This document shows positions 1 to 8,900 of a stretch of DNA of 64,000 nt, piece after piece; positions within the stretch are counted from its first letter, which is position 1, and every line of letters begins with the position of its first letter. The notes beneath the pieces were generated by a model. That model did no database searches. It was not told the origin of the DNA and saw only the letters and a program-made list of their open reading frames with translations. The translations under genes and the position numbers were made by a program. Source of the DNA: Tahibacter soli (GTDB lineage: Bacteria; Pseudomonadota; Gammaproteobacteria; Xanthomonadales; Rhodanobacteraceae); NCBI RefSeq assembly GCF_025717065.2, contig NZ_JAOVZO020000011.1, positions 1-64,000 of the forward strand, given 5' to 3'.

Positions 1-67
1 AGCGGAAGCTGGAATCCAGCTTTTGGGCGCCAAGAGCAACAGCAACGGCTGGATTCCAGCTTCCGCT
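1..67. repeat. Inverted repeat, 20-bp perfect arms
   Basis: Positions 1-20 and 48-67 are perfect reverse complements, so the segment can fold into a long hairpin. The arms contain the GGAATCCAGC / GCTGGATTCC core seen in many interspersed extragenic repeats. No coding sequence is seen here. The element may continue upstream of the window. Confidence 0.8.
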
Positions 68-104
68 GGAATGACAAACCATTTGCACGGCCCATCTACA
101 AAGC

Positions 105-192
105 CGTCATACCGGCGAAGGCCGGTATCCAGCTTCTATGCTCGGTTTTCGCCGACACCGAAAAGCTGGATACCGGCCTTCGCCGATATGAC
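105..192. repeat. REP-like inverted repeat pair (about 30-bp arms)
   Basis: Arms 105-134 and 163-192 are reverse complements with a single mismatch. The motif GTCATACCGGCGAAGGCCGG is of the common 'CGTCATxCCGGCGAAGGCCGG' extragenic palindrome type. A related single copy lies near 20,250-20,275. It sits immediately upstream of the structured leader of the first SymE-like gene. Confidence 0.8.
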
Positions 193-209
193 GAGCAAAG
201 AGACGCCAG

Positions 210-442
210 AGCTCGCAGCGTTTGGCGCAATACAACTGCTCGCTGCGGTCGTCTCAGCCTTGCACCGCGCACAAGGCGGTCAAGGACTGCGCAAGTTCGA
301 TAAAACCGAATCCTTGTCCGCCTTGCGCGCGGCGCTCTCAAAGGCCGCCCACAGCGACCAATCGCCGGAAGGGCGAAAGCGCGAACGGCGCGGTTAGCGT
401 CCACGCCGTTCGCCAACCACAAACCACTGTTTGGAGTGGCTC
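210..442 (+). ncRNA. Structured leader of SymE-like gene, copy 1
   Basis: About 230 bases directly upstream of the first SymE-like gene, strongly conserved with 20,414-20,641 ahead of the second. Two hairpins stand out. Hairpin A pairs 273-286 with 311-324 (14 bp, one mismatch) around the fully shared loop GCAAGTTCGATAAAACCGAA. Hairpin B pairs 381-390 with 404-413 (10 bp perfect). Between the copies, hairpin A shows a compensatory change (GGCGG/CCGCC here, GGCCG/CGGCC there), which favours an RNA structure over a conserved DNA site. It could be a 5' UTR regulator, a separate small RNA, or the region where a SymR-like antisense RNA acts; strand and extent of transcription are unknown. Confidence 0.55.
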
Positions 443-655
443 ATGGATAAGCGCAAGCATACGTCATCCCATTCTTCCACAAAGCAAATCCGCGTCGGTA
501 CGGCCTACTACCCGGCCGTCGACGCCGCGCATCTTCCCCGCGAGGTCCCCCACCTCCGCCTCTGCGGCATCTGGCTCATCAACGCCGGCTTCCTGCCCGG
601 CGACATCGTCACCATCCGCGCCACCTCAGGCCGTCTCGTCATCGTTCGCGAGTAG
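443..655 (+). CDS. SymE-like small protein (type I toxin family), copy 1
   Basis: A 70-residue protein. Residues about 14-70 match the SymE family pattern: KQIRVGTAYYP near the start, then PHLRLCGIWL, AGFLPGDIV and GRLVIVRE. The family has an AbrB/MazE-like swapped-hairpin fold; E. coli SymE is an SOS-induced toxin repressed by the antisense RNA SymR. The ATG at 443 is preferred over an in-frame TTG at 431 because GGAG (433-436) is well spaced before it. The protein is shorter than E. coli SymE and essentially just the domain. A second copy lies at 20,642 behind the same leader. Toxicity and antisense control are inferred from family membership, not shown. Confidence 0.75.
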   Translation: MDKRKHTSSHSSTKQIRVGTAYYPAVDAAHLPREVPHLRLCGIWLINAGFLPGDIVTIRATSGRLVIVRE

Positions 656-669
656 CCGCCATCACCAAC

Positions 670-693
670 GAAGGCCCCGTATCCGGGGCCTTC
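670..693 (+). terminator. Hairpin after SymE-like gene
   Basis: A perfect 10-bp stem (GAAGGCCCCG / CGGGGCCTTC) with a 4-base loop, 15 bases after the stop codon. There is no T tract, so intrinsic termination is only likely, not certain. Confidence 0.55.
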
Positions 694-742
694 GCTGTCG
701 TGCCTCCGACCTTCTCCGCGACATAGCCGCTATCCTTCGCCG

Positions 743-1276
743 ATGCCGAACCTCACGCACCGCCTCGCGCTCGAATCCGACCTCGCCGCCCTGCGCAACC
801 TCATGCATGCCGCGATCGACGCGTTGCAGTCGTCGTTTCTCACGCCTGCACAAGTGGCGGCGAGCCACGCGATCATGGGCCTCGACACCACGCTCGTCGC
901 CGACGGCACGTACTACGTCATCGAATGCGACGGCGCGCTCGCCGGTTGCGGCGGCTGGAGCCGTCGCGCGACGCTGTACGGCGGCAACCACACCGCCGGA
1001 CGCGACGACGCGCTGCTCGACCCCGCTCGCGACGCCGCGCGCATCCGCGCGATGTATACGCATCCCGCGTTCGCGCGCCTGGGCGTCGGCAAGCGCGTGA
1101 TCGGTCTGTGCGAATCGGCCGCGCGCGCCGAAGGTTTTCGCCGCACCGAACTCGTCGCGACGCTCGCCGGCGAACCCTTGTACCGCGCTTGCGGCTATAC
1201 GCAGATCGAACGCTTCGACAGCGCCGTCATCGACGGCGTCACAGTGCCGCTCGTGCGCATGGGCAAGACGCTCTGA
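743..1276 (+). CDS. GNAT family N-acetyltransferase
   Basis: A 177-residue cytoplasmic enzyme of the Gcn5-related acetyltransferase fold, which transfers an acetyl group from acetyl-CoA to an amine. The acetyl-CoA-binding motif A is visible as MYTHPAFARLGVGKRVIGLC, with the R-x-x-G-x-G/A pattern in RLGVGK, and the end carries the usual GY-x-Q-I-E-R-F strand. The substrate cannot be read from sequence. The ATG at 743 starts shortly after the hairpin that closes the SymE-like gene and looks like an independent unit. The next gene faces it on the opposite strand. Confidence 0.85.
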   Translation: MPNLTHRLALESDLAALRNLMHAAIDALQSSFLTPAQVAASHAIMGLDTTLVADGTYYVIECDGALAGCGGWSRRATLYGGNHTAGRDDALLDPARDAARIRAMYTHPAFARLGVGKRVIGLCESAARAEGFRRTELVATLAGEPLYRACGYTQIERFDSAVIDGVTVPLVRMGKTL

Positions 1277-1336
1277 CGGCCGTCGACGGCGCCTTCGAAC
1301 GATCGCGCCGCGCGGCTGCGGCGGGGCGCGCGTTCG

Positions 1337-2398
1337 TCACCGGCAATGCAGTTGGCACGCGAGCATCGCGCTGCCTTCAATGCGCACGCAGGCCAGGATG
1401 TAGCCAAGCTGGCATCCGCCCTGGCTGCCGCCGATGTAGTCGACCGTGCCAAGCCGCTGCGCGCGCATCCAGTTCGCATAGGCGTTCGCACCGTCGCGAC
1501 CGTTCTGGCGCCAGCTCAATCGCACGGGCTGATGTTCATTGGGCAAAGTGACGCCGTGCCGGTCGCGCGTATCCTTGTAGGTGACCTGTACATAACGCCC
1601 CTCCTTCTTGACGACGACCGTCACGCAGTTTCCGTCGTCGTCGCACAGCCTCAGCTCGACGGTCGGTTTGATGCGCTCCCAGCTGATGCCGACGCTCGCC
1701 GACGTGAGTCCGACCGATACCGACAGGCCGCTCGAGCGCCCCTGGATGCCGTGCACGACGTCGGCGAGCTCGCGGCTGATGCGCTCGGTCGATGTCGCGT
1801 CGTCCAACTGGTCCGCCAGCCGGTCCATGAAGTCGTTGTAGCGCGAGCCCTGCGGCGACCCCGAGAACCACGCGATCTCGCGCGGGTCGTGCGCGCGCGG
1901 CCCGATGTCGCCGGGCGTCAGCCCGATGTTGCGGATCGGCACCTCGATCGACCGCTGGCCCGCGAGCACGCCGGGCAGGCGCGCCTCGATGCCGACGATG
2001 GTATCGAACACCTGCCGGACCTCGCGATCGACCGCGTATTCCCACAGTTCGCGCGTGACGCCGACGCGCGCCGTGTCGTCGCCCGCGGCGGGCGCGTCGA
2101 TCACGTCGTCGGTCGCGTCGATGCGTCTGGCGCCGACGGCGGCACGCAGTTTCTCTGCGGCGGGATCGGAAACGCGTGCGCCGTCGACGGCGTACACGAG
2201 GATCTCGAACTTGCGGATGCGGTTGCCGGCCACGTTGTATACGAACAGATAACCGCGACTTCGCTGGGACAGCGCTTTCTGCTCTTCCTGCAACGGGCTG
2301 CAACCGTCGCAGGCGAAAGCGCCGATTTCGGCCGCTTGCGCGGCACCGCAAGACAGCAACGACAATGCGACGAACTTCAAGGCGATGCGTAGGGACAT
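1337..2398 (-). CDS. Secreted protein of a three-member CxxC-type family (1)
   Basis: A 353-residue exported protein of unknown function. It begins with a clear signal peptide (MSLRIALKFVALSLLSCGAA...AQAA). The mature N terminus carries CDGCSPLQEEQKAL. The same layout of signal peptide, cysteine pair, a Q-rich helix, and later a 'V-x-FKDG' strand plus C-terminal cysteines recurs in the products at 10,603 and 11,452, so the three are probably paralogues. The C terminus is cysteine-rich. The ATG at 2398 is preferred over one 24 bases upstream because it opens directly into the signal peptide and has AGAAGG ahead of it. No enzymatic motif was recognised. Confidence 0.65.
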   Translation of the reverse strand: MSLRIALKFVALSLLSCGAAQAAEIGAFACDGCSPLQEEQKALSQRSRGYLFVYNVAGNRIRKFEILVYAVDGARVSDPAAEKLRAAVGARRIDATDDVIDAPAAGDDTARVGVTRELWEYAVDREVRQVFDTIVGIEARLPGVLAGQRSIEVPIRNIGLTPGDIGPRAHDPREIAWFSGSPQGSRYNDFMDRLADQLDDATSTERISRELADVVHGIQGRSSGLSVSVGLTSASVGISWERIKPTVELRLCDDDGNCVTVVVKKEGRYVQVTYKDTRDRHGVTLPNEHQPVRLSWRQNGRDGANAYANWMRAQRLGTVDYIGGSQGGCQLGYILACVRIEGSAMLACQLHCR

Positions 2399-2509
2399 GG
2401 CAGCCTTCTCCATAGTGGCCACGACGATGAATGGTTGTCCCCGGTCGCCTGAAAAACTCGCAACGCCGCGTCCGCTCGGATCAGCGAATGCGCACTTTGT
2501 TGTTGTGAT

Positions 2510-3994
2510 CTATTGCAAAATGTGCGACTCCTTCAATACGCCGTCGTATCCGCAACTGAGCATCCGCCCGCCGCCGATCCGCGCCGCGTCCGTCGCGAAG
2601 TTCGCATGCGCGGTTTCGTATATGCAGCGCGCGTCGCGCCACACCCGTACGCGATAGTCCTCGCCGCAACTCGTGAGACTTCCGTCGTCGAAATAGCGCA
2701 ACCGCCGGACCGCCGCGTCGTGCGCGGCGAACGCGGCGACCGGCTCGATCGCCGCGCCGGCGATCGAGCACGCGCGCACGCGTCCGCGATCGTCGCCGGC
2801 CGCAAGTTCGATCGAACCGTCGGCGCGGTGTTTCGCCGCTATCGCGCGCAGCGGCCGGTCGCCCGCGACCGTCATGCGGCATCGCGCCTCGCGCAGATCC
2901 CACAGCTTCACGGAGCCGTCCTCGCTGGCGCTCGCGAGCGTGTTGTCGTCGACGATCGCGAGCGCCCACACCCACCCGGCATGGCCGCGCAATCGTGCGA
3001 GTTCGTCGCCGTCGTCGCTCCACAGCGCGATCGTGCCGTCGGCGCCGCCCGTCGCGAGGCGTCCGCGCGACGCGCGCACGACGCACAGCGCGGCCGCGTC
3101 GTGTGCGATCACGGCGCTTTCGCAGCGCTGCGAGTCGAGATTCCACCAGCGCAGGCTGCGGTCGCGCGATACCGACACCAGCCGCCCCGACGCCGTCTGC
3201 GCGAGTCCGAGCACCGACTGCGCGTGTCCGTCGAGTCGGGTGTGGCGCATACCGCCCGGCGACCAGACGCGTATCGCGCCGTCGCGCCCGCCGCTTGCGA
3301 CGCGGCCGTCGGCCAGGTGCTGCAATGTCCACACGTAGCCGTCGTGGCCGGCATACGCTCGCGGCGTTTCGACGCGCGGTCCGACGCGCCGGTATACGAG
3401 ATCGCTGCGCAGGATGTGCTTGCGCCCGCGCGTCAGCGGCTCGCCCGCGTGCCACAGCGCGTGATCGAACACGATCACGCTGCCGCGCCGGGGCCGCACG
3501 CGCGCGATCACGGCGGGCTCCGCGCGCGGGCCGTCGGCGTAGAACACCGTGTCGCCGCCGTCGAAGCTCTCGGGGCCGTCGAGATAGATCATGAACGTCA
3601 GGCGCGACCGCTCGTCGGCGCCGCGATGATGCACGCCGTCCTGGTGGATGCGGAACTGCTGGCCTTCGCGATACCGGCATAGCCTCAGGCGCTCGTTCAA
3701 CGCGGCGAGGCGCCACGTCGAGCCGTCGGCATCCGTGATCGTCTCCGGTATCCGGCCGCGCAGCCGCAGCAGCAGGTGCTTCGCAAGCGCGGGATCGTCG
3801 ACCACCTGCCGTTCGTTGTCGCGGTACGACGGCGGGTAGTTGGCGGCGGCGCTCGCGAAGCCGCGTTCCACCGCCTGCGCGATCAGGTCGGCGCATTCGT
3901 GCGGCGCGAGAAAGTCGTGGATCACGAAGCACGTGCCGAACGTCGGCGGCAGCGGATGCTCGACGGCGTCGAAGGAGCGTATCGCGACGGACAT
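2510..3994 (-). CDS. 2OG-Fe(II) oxygenase fused to a WD40 propeller
   Basis: A 494-residue two-domain protein. Residues about 1-205 form a prolyl-4-hydroxylase-like dioxygenase: the iron ligands are H117 and D119 in RIHQDG and H182 in LWHAGEP, and R196 in HILRSDLVYR is the expected 2-oxoglutarate anchor. Residues about 215-494 hold seven WD40-like units (GHDGYVWTL, GHAQSVLGL, AHDAAALCV, GHAGWVWAL and so on, several ending in VW or LWD), enough for one closed propeller. The likely role is hydroxylation of a peptide or protein bound by the propeller; the substrate is unknown. The ATG at 3994 is preferred because more upstream ATGs fall in or next to the palindromic operator. It is divergent from the TetR gene at 4088. 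Confidence 0.8.
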   Translation of the reverse strand: MSVAIRSFDAVEHPLPPTFGTCFVIHDFLAPHECADLIAQAVERGFASAAANYPPSYRDNERQVVDDPALAKHLLLRLRGRIPETITDADGSTWRLAALNERLRLCRYREGQQFRIHQDGVHHRGADERSRLTFMIYLDGPESFDGGDTVFYADGPRAEPAVIARVRPRRGSVIVFDHALWHAGEPLTRGRKHILRSDLVYRRVGPRVETPRAYAGHDGYVWTLQHLADGRVASGGRDGAIRVWSPGGMRHTRLDGHAQSVLGLAQTASGRLVSVSRDRSLRWWNLDSQRCESAVIAHDAAALCVVRASRGRLATGGADGTIALWSDDGDELARLRGHAGWVWALAIVDDNTLASASEDGSVKLWDLREARCRMTVAGDRPLRAIAAKHRADGSIELAAGDDRGRVRACSIAGAAIEPVAAFAAHDAAVRRLRYFDDGSLTSCGEDYRVRVWRDARCIYETAHANFATDAARIGGGRMLSCGYDGVLKESHILQ

Positions 3995-4008
3995 GGGTGT
4001 TCCCATAT

Positions 4009-4024
4009 TTGGTTGGTCAACCAA
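4009..4024. promoter_or_regulatory. Probable TetR operator 1
   Basis: TTGGTT-N4-AACCAA palindrome; the symmetry extends in an overlapping register to 4009-4028 (9-bp arms around CA). It lies 15 bases upstream of the oxygenase start and has the same half-site and spacing as the site at 4068-4083. Confidence 0.7.
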
Positions 4025-4067
4025 CCAAGGTCAGGCTAGCGCAGCGCGCGCTGGCGATCAAGCGTTC

Positions 4068-4083
4068 TTGGTTGTATAACCAA
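4068..4083. promoter_or_regulatory. Probable TetR operator 2
   Basis: A second TTGGTT-N4-AACCAA palindrome, 4 bases before the TetR-family start codon. Two copies of one palindrome in a divergent promoter region suggest that the TetR-type protein represses both itself and the oxygenase-WD40 gene. Confidence 0.7.
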
Positions 4084-4087
4084 AACC

Positions 4088-4696
4088 ATGCCACGCCCGA
4101 CCACCGAAACGCGTCGCGAGCAGATCGTCGACGCGCTGCTCAAGCAGATCGCGCATGCCGGCTATGCCGGCGCGACGATCCAGTCGATCGCCGCGACCGC
4201 CGGCATCAATCCCGGCCTGATCCATTACCACTTCAAGGACAAGCGCGGAATCCTCGTCGCGGCGGTCGCCACGCTCACGGCCTACGCGCAGGCGCGCTAC
4301 GAACGCCGCGCCGAAGCGGCGAAAACGCCGGGAGCGCGCCTGCGCGCCTACATCGACGCGCGCCTGGCCTACGGCGACGACGCGCGGACCGACGCCGTCG
4401 CCGCGTGGGTGATGATCGGCGCCGAAGCGGTGCGCGATGCCGACGTGCGCGCGGTATACGGGCAGGCCGTCGACGCCGAACTGCGCCAGGTGCGCGCGCT
4501 GCTGCGTGCGCGGCTCGCCCACGCCGGCAAGCGTACGCGCGGCGCGGCGCGGCTCGCGGCGGCCCTGCTCGCGTACGTCGAGGGTGTGTTCTCGCTCGCG
4601 AGCGCGGCGCGCGATCTCGTGCCGAAAGGCTTCGCGGCCGATATGGCGCAGGAACTGATCGAGCGCTACGTCGCGGCGGAGCCGGACGCCCGCTGA
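4088..4696 (+). CDS. TetR family transcriptional regulator
   Basis: A 202-residue repressor. The N-terminal DNA-binding domain is typical: RREQIVDALLKQIAHAGY, then the helix-turn-helix TIQSIAATAGINPGLIHYHF followed by KDKRGIL. The C-terminal ligand-binding half is helical, and the YHFKDK region and overall layout recall BetI-like members. It starts 4 bases after one TTGGTT-N4-AACCAA operator and is divergent from the oxygenase gene, whose start is close to the other. It probably controls itself and that gene, and possibly the hydrolase 91 bases downstream on the same strand. The ligand is unknown. Confidence 0.88.
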   Translation: MPRPTTETRREQIVDALLKQIAHAGYAGATIQSIAATAGINPGLIHYHFKDKRGILVAAVATLTAYAQARYERRAEAAKTPGARLRAYIDARLAYGDDARTDAVAAWVMIGAEAVRDADVRAVYGQAVDAELRQVRALLRARLAHAGKRTRGAARLAAALLAYVEGVFSLASAARDLVPKGFAADMAQELIERYVAAEPDAR

Positions 4697-4787
4697 CGGA
4701 TTTCGCCACGAAACCGGCCGACGCCGCGCCGTACGCGCGACCGCGGCGATGCGAGGCTGTGCGCAACTCCTCGCAGCGACGCCGCCC

Positions 4788-5699
4788 ATGAACGTCATCC
4801 AGTTGCTTGCCGCCGAAGCCGCCGGCACCGCGCGCGCCGACTGGCGCGTGCGCATCGTCCGCGCGGCCTTGCGCGCCGCGTGTTCGCTCGCGCCCGAACG
4901 CACGTCGCGCCTCGTCGAGCGCCTGTGGTTCACGCCGCCGAGGGCGCGGATATCGCCCGAGATCGCGGCGTTTCTCGATACGGCGGAACCGTTGTCGCTG
5001 ACGCACGGCGATACGCGCGTCGCCGCCTACGCCTGGGGCGACGGCCCGCTCGCGCTCGTCATGCACGGATGGGGCAGCAACGCGGGCCGCCTGCGCTCCG
5101 TCATCGAAGCGCTGACGGGCGCGGGCCTACGCGTCATCGCGTTCGACGCGCCGGGTCACGGCCGCTCCGGCGATAGCGAATGGGGACCGCGCCAGGCGAA
5201 TTTCCGCGAGATGGCGGCGATCCTCGTCGCGCTCGGCCGCGAGCACGGGCCGGCGCGCGCGATCGTCGCGCATTCGGGCGGCTGCACGGCGAGCGCGCTC
5301 GCGCTGCGGCGCGGCCTCGTCGCCGAACGCGCGGTGTGGTTCGCGCCGATGGCCAACCCCACGGTCTACGCGGCGCGTTTCCAGCGCGCGCTGGCGCTCT
5401 CCGACGAAGTGATGCTGCGCTTCCAGGCGCGCTCGACGCGCCGGCTCGGCTTTCCGTGGAGCGATCTCGACATGGTTGCGCTGCCGCGCCACGCGCGCAC
5501 GCCGCCGGCGCTCGTCGTGCACGATCGCGACGACATTGAGACGTTCTCTAGCGACGGCACGGCGGTCGCCGCGAGCTGGCCGCACAGCCGGCTGATCAAG
5601 ACGCAGGGGCTCGGCCACCGCGGCGTGCTGCGCGATGCGAAGTCGCTCGACGCGATGTCCGATTTCGTGGCGCAGCCGGTGCTGCGGGCGGTGGGGTGA
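4788..5699 (+). CDS. Alpha/beta hydrolase
   Basis: A 303-residue alpha/beta-hydrolase-fold enzyme. The oxyanion-hole strand is LVMHGWGSNAGR, followed by VIAFDAPGHGRSG. The nucleophile elbow is VAHSGGC with Ser as nucleophile, and the late GLGHRGVLRD supplies the probable catalytic His. The substrate is unknown. There is no signal peptide. The ATG at 4788 was chosen over an in-frame ATG at 4749 because it begins the conserved helix MNVIQLLAAEAAG. It follows the TetR gene on the same strand and may belong to the same regulated unit. Confidence 0.8.
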   Translation: MNVIQLLAAEAAGTARADWRVRIVRAALRAACSLAPERTSRLVERLWFTPPRARISPEIAAFLDTAEPLSLTHGDTRVAAYAWGDGPLALVMHGWGSNAGRLRSVIEALTGAGLRVIAFDAPGHGRSGDSEWGPRQANFREMAAILVALGREHGPARAIVAHSGGCTASALALRRGLVAERAVWFAPMANPTVYAARFQRALALSDEVMLRFQARSTRRLGFPWSDLDMVALPRHARTPPALVVHDRDDIETFSSDGTAVAASWPHSRLIKTQGLGHRGVLRDAKSLDAMSDFVAQPVLRAVG

Positions 5700-5736
5700 G
5701 CTACTAATTATCTTTTGCAACAACGCGGATTTTGGC

Positions 5737-5863
5737 GTCGCCCCACAACCCAGCCTTCTCGCCCAACGCGGTTGAGGGAGAAGGAGCCGAGAAACCAAGG
5801 GTTGCGCCGCTCGAGCCCTCTCCCCCGAGCTAGCTCGGAGGAGAGGGTTGGGTGGGGGGCGAC
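5737..5863. repeat. Mosaic intergenic repeat, copy A
   Basis: First of five copies in this window of a two-hairpin extragenic element bounded by GTCGCCCC and GGGGCGAC. Inner hairpins have the form CCTTCTC-CCAACGCGGTTG-GAGAAGG and CCCTCTCCCCC...GGAGAGGG. Other copies are at 20,322, 29,979, 30,194 and 45,511. It lies between the convergent hydrolase and M36 peptidase genes and accounts for most of that 209-base gap. Confidence 0.85.
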
Positions 5864-5908
5864 GCGGACGATCGCGACGGCGACCGTTTTTCGCGCGTCG
5901 ATCGCCCG

Positions 5909-8900
5909 TCAGTTCACGTCGTCGACGAGCCGCGTAAACGGCGTCGCGCCCTGCACCTCGACGCGCGAAACGGCCCAGAACGTCGGGTCCGCGGAGAACG
6001 ACGGCGGCACCGTCGCCTGCAGGCGCAGCCGCACCGTCATGCCGGCGAGGCTCGTGCCGAGACCGAGCGTCGAGGTCGTCCAGCCGTTCGAACTGCCCGT
6101 GAATCCGCCGATGCCGTACCACTCGCTGCCGCCGAGGTTGACGAACATCTGCCCGCGGCCGTTGTACGTCGCGAGCGGATCGCCGGTCGTGCGGAAGTCG
6201 TGCGCGTGGCGCAGCGTCACGACGAACGGGGTGGACGCATCGACGACGAACGGCGCGCTGTCGAGCGTCGCGTCGACGCCCATGTGCGCGCCGTCCGCGA
6301 CGCGATACGCGTCCACGCCGTCGTGGCGCGCGCGCTGCCACGTCAGGAGGCAGGTCAGCGAGCAGAGCGTCGGATTCGTGCGGGGTCCGAAGCCCGGCGT
6401 CCAGTCGACGGCGAAAGTCGCGTCCGATGCCGCCGCGTCGACGGCGACGTCGCGTACGCGATCGGCGTTGACGAGGAACGATGCGTTCTTCAGCGCGCCG
6501 ACCCACGGCCGCGCCGTATCGAGCGCGACGATCGCGAACGGCAGGTTCGCGCGGCCCGTGCGGCTCGTGACGCTCGCCGAGAACGCCACGGTGCGACGCG
6601 CGCCGGGCGGTATCGCAACCGGATCGGCGAGGCCGTTGCCGGACAGCGAGTAACCGCCCAGATACGGTGCGGCGGCGAACTGTGCGGTCGCGTTCGAGAA
6701 GCCGGTGTTCTGCAGCGTCACGTCGAGGCGGCCGGTTTCGCCGCGATCGAGGATGCCGTCGCCGTCGCCGGCCGTTTCGACGAGCGCGACGCCGACGATG
6801 TCGAGCGCGTGCTCGGCGTCGGTGCGGCTTTCGACGACGCCGGCGAGGTCGACGGAACGCGCGTCCGGCGCGATGGCGCCGGCGCCGAAGCCGCGCGCGG
6901 CGAAACCGGCGCGGCAACGGCGATAGTCGCCCTCGTCGTCCGCGCGCAGCGCGAACAGCACGGCGTCGCGCGCCTGCGTGTACGTCGGATCGGACGGAAA
7001 CAGCGCGAGGCCCGCGAGCACGTTCGACATCACGCGATCGCGCGTCGCGGCGAACGCGTGCGCCGGCTGCGCGGCGATGACGTTGCGCGCGCACTGCCAC
7101 AGCGCGCTCGCCCACACTTCGCCGGCGGTGTGGATGTACGCGTTCGTCAGCGAGCGCAGCTTCCAGTCGAACTTCGGCAGGTTCGCGGGCGTCGGATGCT
7201 CGTCGCTGATGTGACGCAGGCTCAGCGGATTGACCGTCATGTCGGCCGAATACGGAAAGCGCCGCACGCCGTGGTAGTAGCTGTTGTCGGGATTGCCCGG
7301 CGCGCCCGCGGGCGGCAGCGTGTCGCGCGGGTGGTCGTACTCGAGGTTGCTGTACGCGCCGGCGCCGGGATACGCGCCCGAGAACGCCGGCTTGCCCGGA
7401 TAGACGTTGCGGTCGTCGGCGCGCGCGATTGCCATCAGCGCCGCGAAATCGGCCGTGCCCTCGCCGAGCGCGTAGAGCTGCACGCTGGCGTCGTACGGCA
7501 GCGGCACGAGGCGACCCATCACCGCGTGCAGCCATTCGTGGCCGAGCACGCCGTAGTCGAACGCGCTCGAGTCGCGCTGCGTCAGCGAGACGTTGTTGAT
7601 GCCGAGGTTGATGACCGGGCTGATGCCTTCGGGCGTCACCATCGTGTACGCGCCGTAGTTGCCGGCGTTGGCGATCAGCGGATCGCCGCCGACGCCGCCG
7701 CGGCCGTAGTTGTCGCGCTGCATGTTGCCGGCGGTCTCGGTGAAGCCGAGGTCGTAGTACCAGTCGTGCAGCACGTTCGTCGCGTAGAACATCTGCACGA
7801 CCTTCGCGTTGAGCTGCGCCGACGTCGCCGGGATCGGCAGGCCGAGATACGTCTCCGGGTCGCACTGCACGAAGTCGTTCGCCGTGTCGTTGGTGTCGAA
7901 CGCGTAGTCGAACGTGCGTGCGCCGGTCGTGCGCGCGCGCAGGTCGCCTTCGGCCGGCCGGTAGTCGAGCACGAAGTCGTCGTAGCAGTAGCCATCGGCG
8001 TCGAGCGAGACCGCATTGAAGAACGCGTCGGTGTTGTTGCCGGCGGTTTCGGTCGCGTCGTCGGCGAGCCACGGATCGCCGGTCGCGATGCCGCCGTGCA
8101 CGCGCGACACGAGGTTCATCGGGGCGGGCACCGCCGGGCGCCAGCCGTCGGCGACGCCGGTCGGATGCGGCGCGGTGTAGCCGTAGTTGTCGGCGTACGG
8201 CGTGCCGCCGGCGCTCGCGAAGACGCGGTACGAGAACGGCTGGTGTTCGCGAATCAAGTCGACGTCGCCGAGCACGCGGCCGTCGTCGGCCGCGACGAGC
8301 ACCTGTCGCGCGATCGGGCGTTCGTCGCCGGGCCGGCGGCCGACGAGCGTCACGCGCCATGCGGCGTCGAGGCCTTGCGCGGCCGGAAAGCGCACGCGCT
8401 CGACGCGCGACGGCGCCGACGGCACGAAGCCGACCGACGCGTCGAGCGCGAACTGGCGCGTCGCGTCGCCGCCTGCCGACAGCTCGCGCGCGCCGCTCGC
8501 GGCCGCGAGCCCGTCGATCGCGCCGGCGGCGAATTTCAGCGCCGCGCCGGCGTCGAGATTGCCGGCGCGCTTGACGACCGGGCCGGCCGGCACGTTGCCG
8601 GTGATCGCGCGCACGGCGAGGCCGCGGTCGAGCAGCACGTTCGTGCGCGCGCCGACGACTTCCTCGCCGTCGACGCGCGGTACGAACGTCACCGCGTGCG
8701 TGCCGGCTTTCGTCGTCAGCACGCGCACGTCGGCCGAATCGCCGCCGTGGCCGCCGTGCGCGGCGACGGCGGCGCGCGCCGCGGCGACGATCGCCGCGTG
8801 CGTCGGTGCGGTCTTGGCGACGGTTCGCGCTTCGGCCGCGCCGAGCCAGCCCGGTTGCGCGGCGAGTTCGGCGCGGCCGGCCGCGGTCGCGGCGCCGGTA

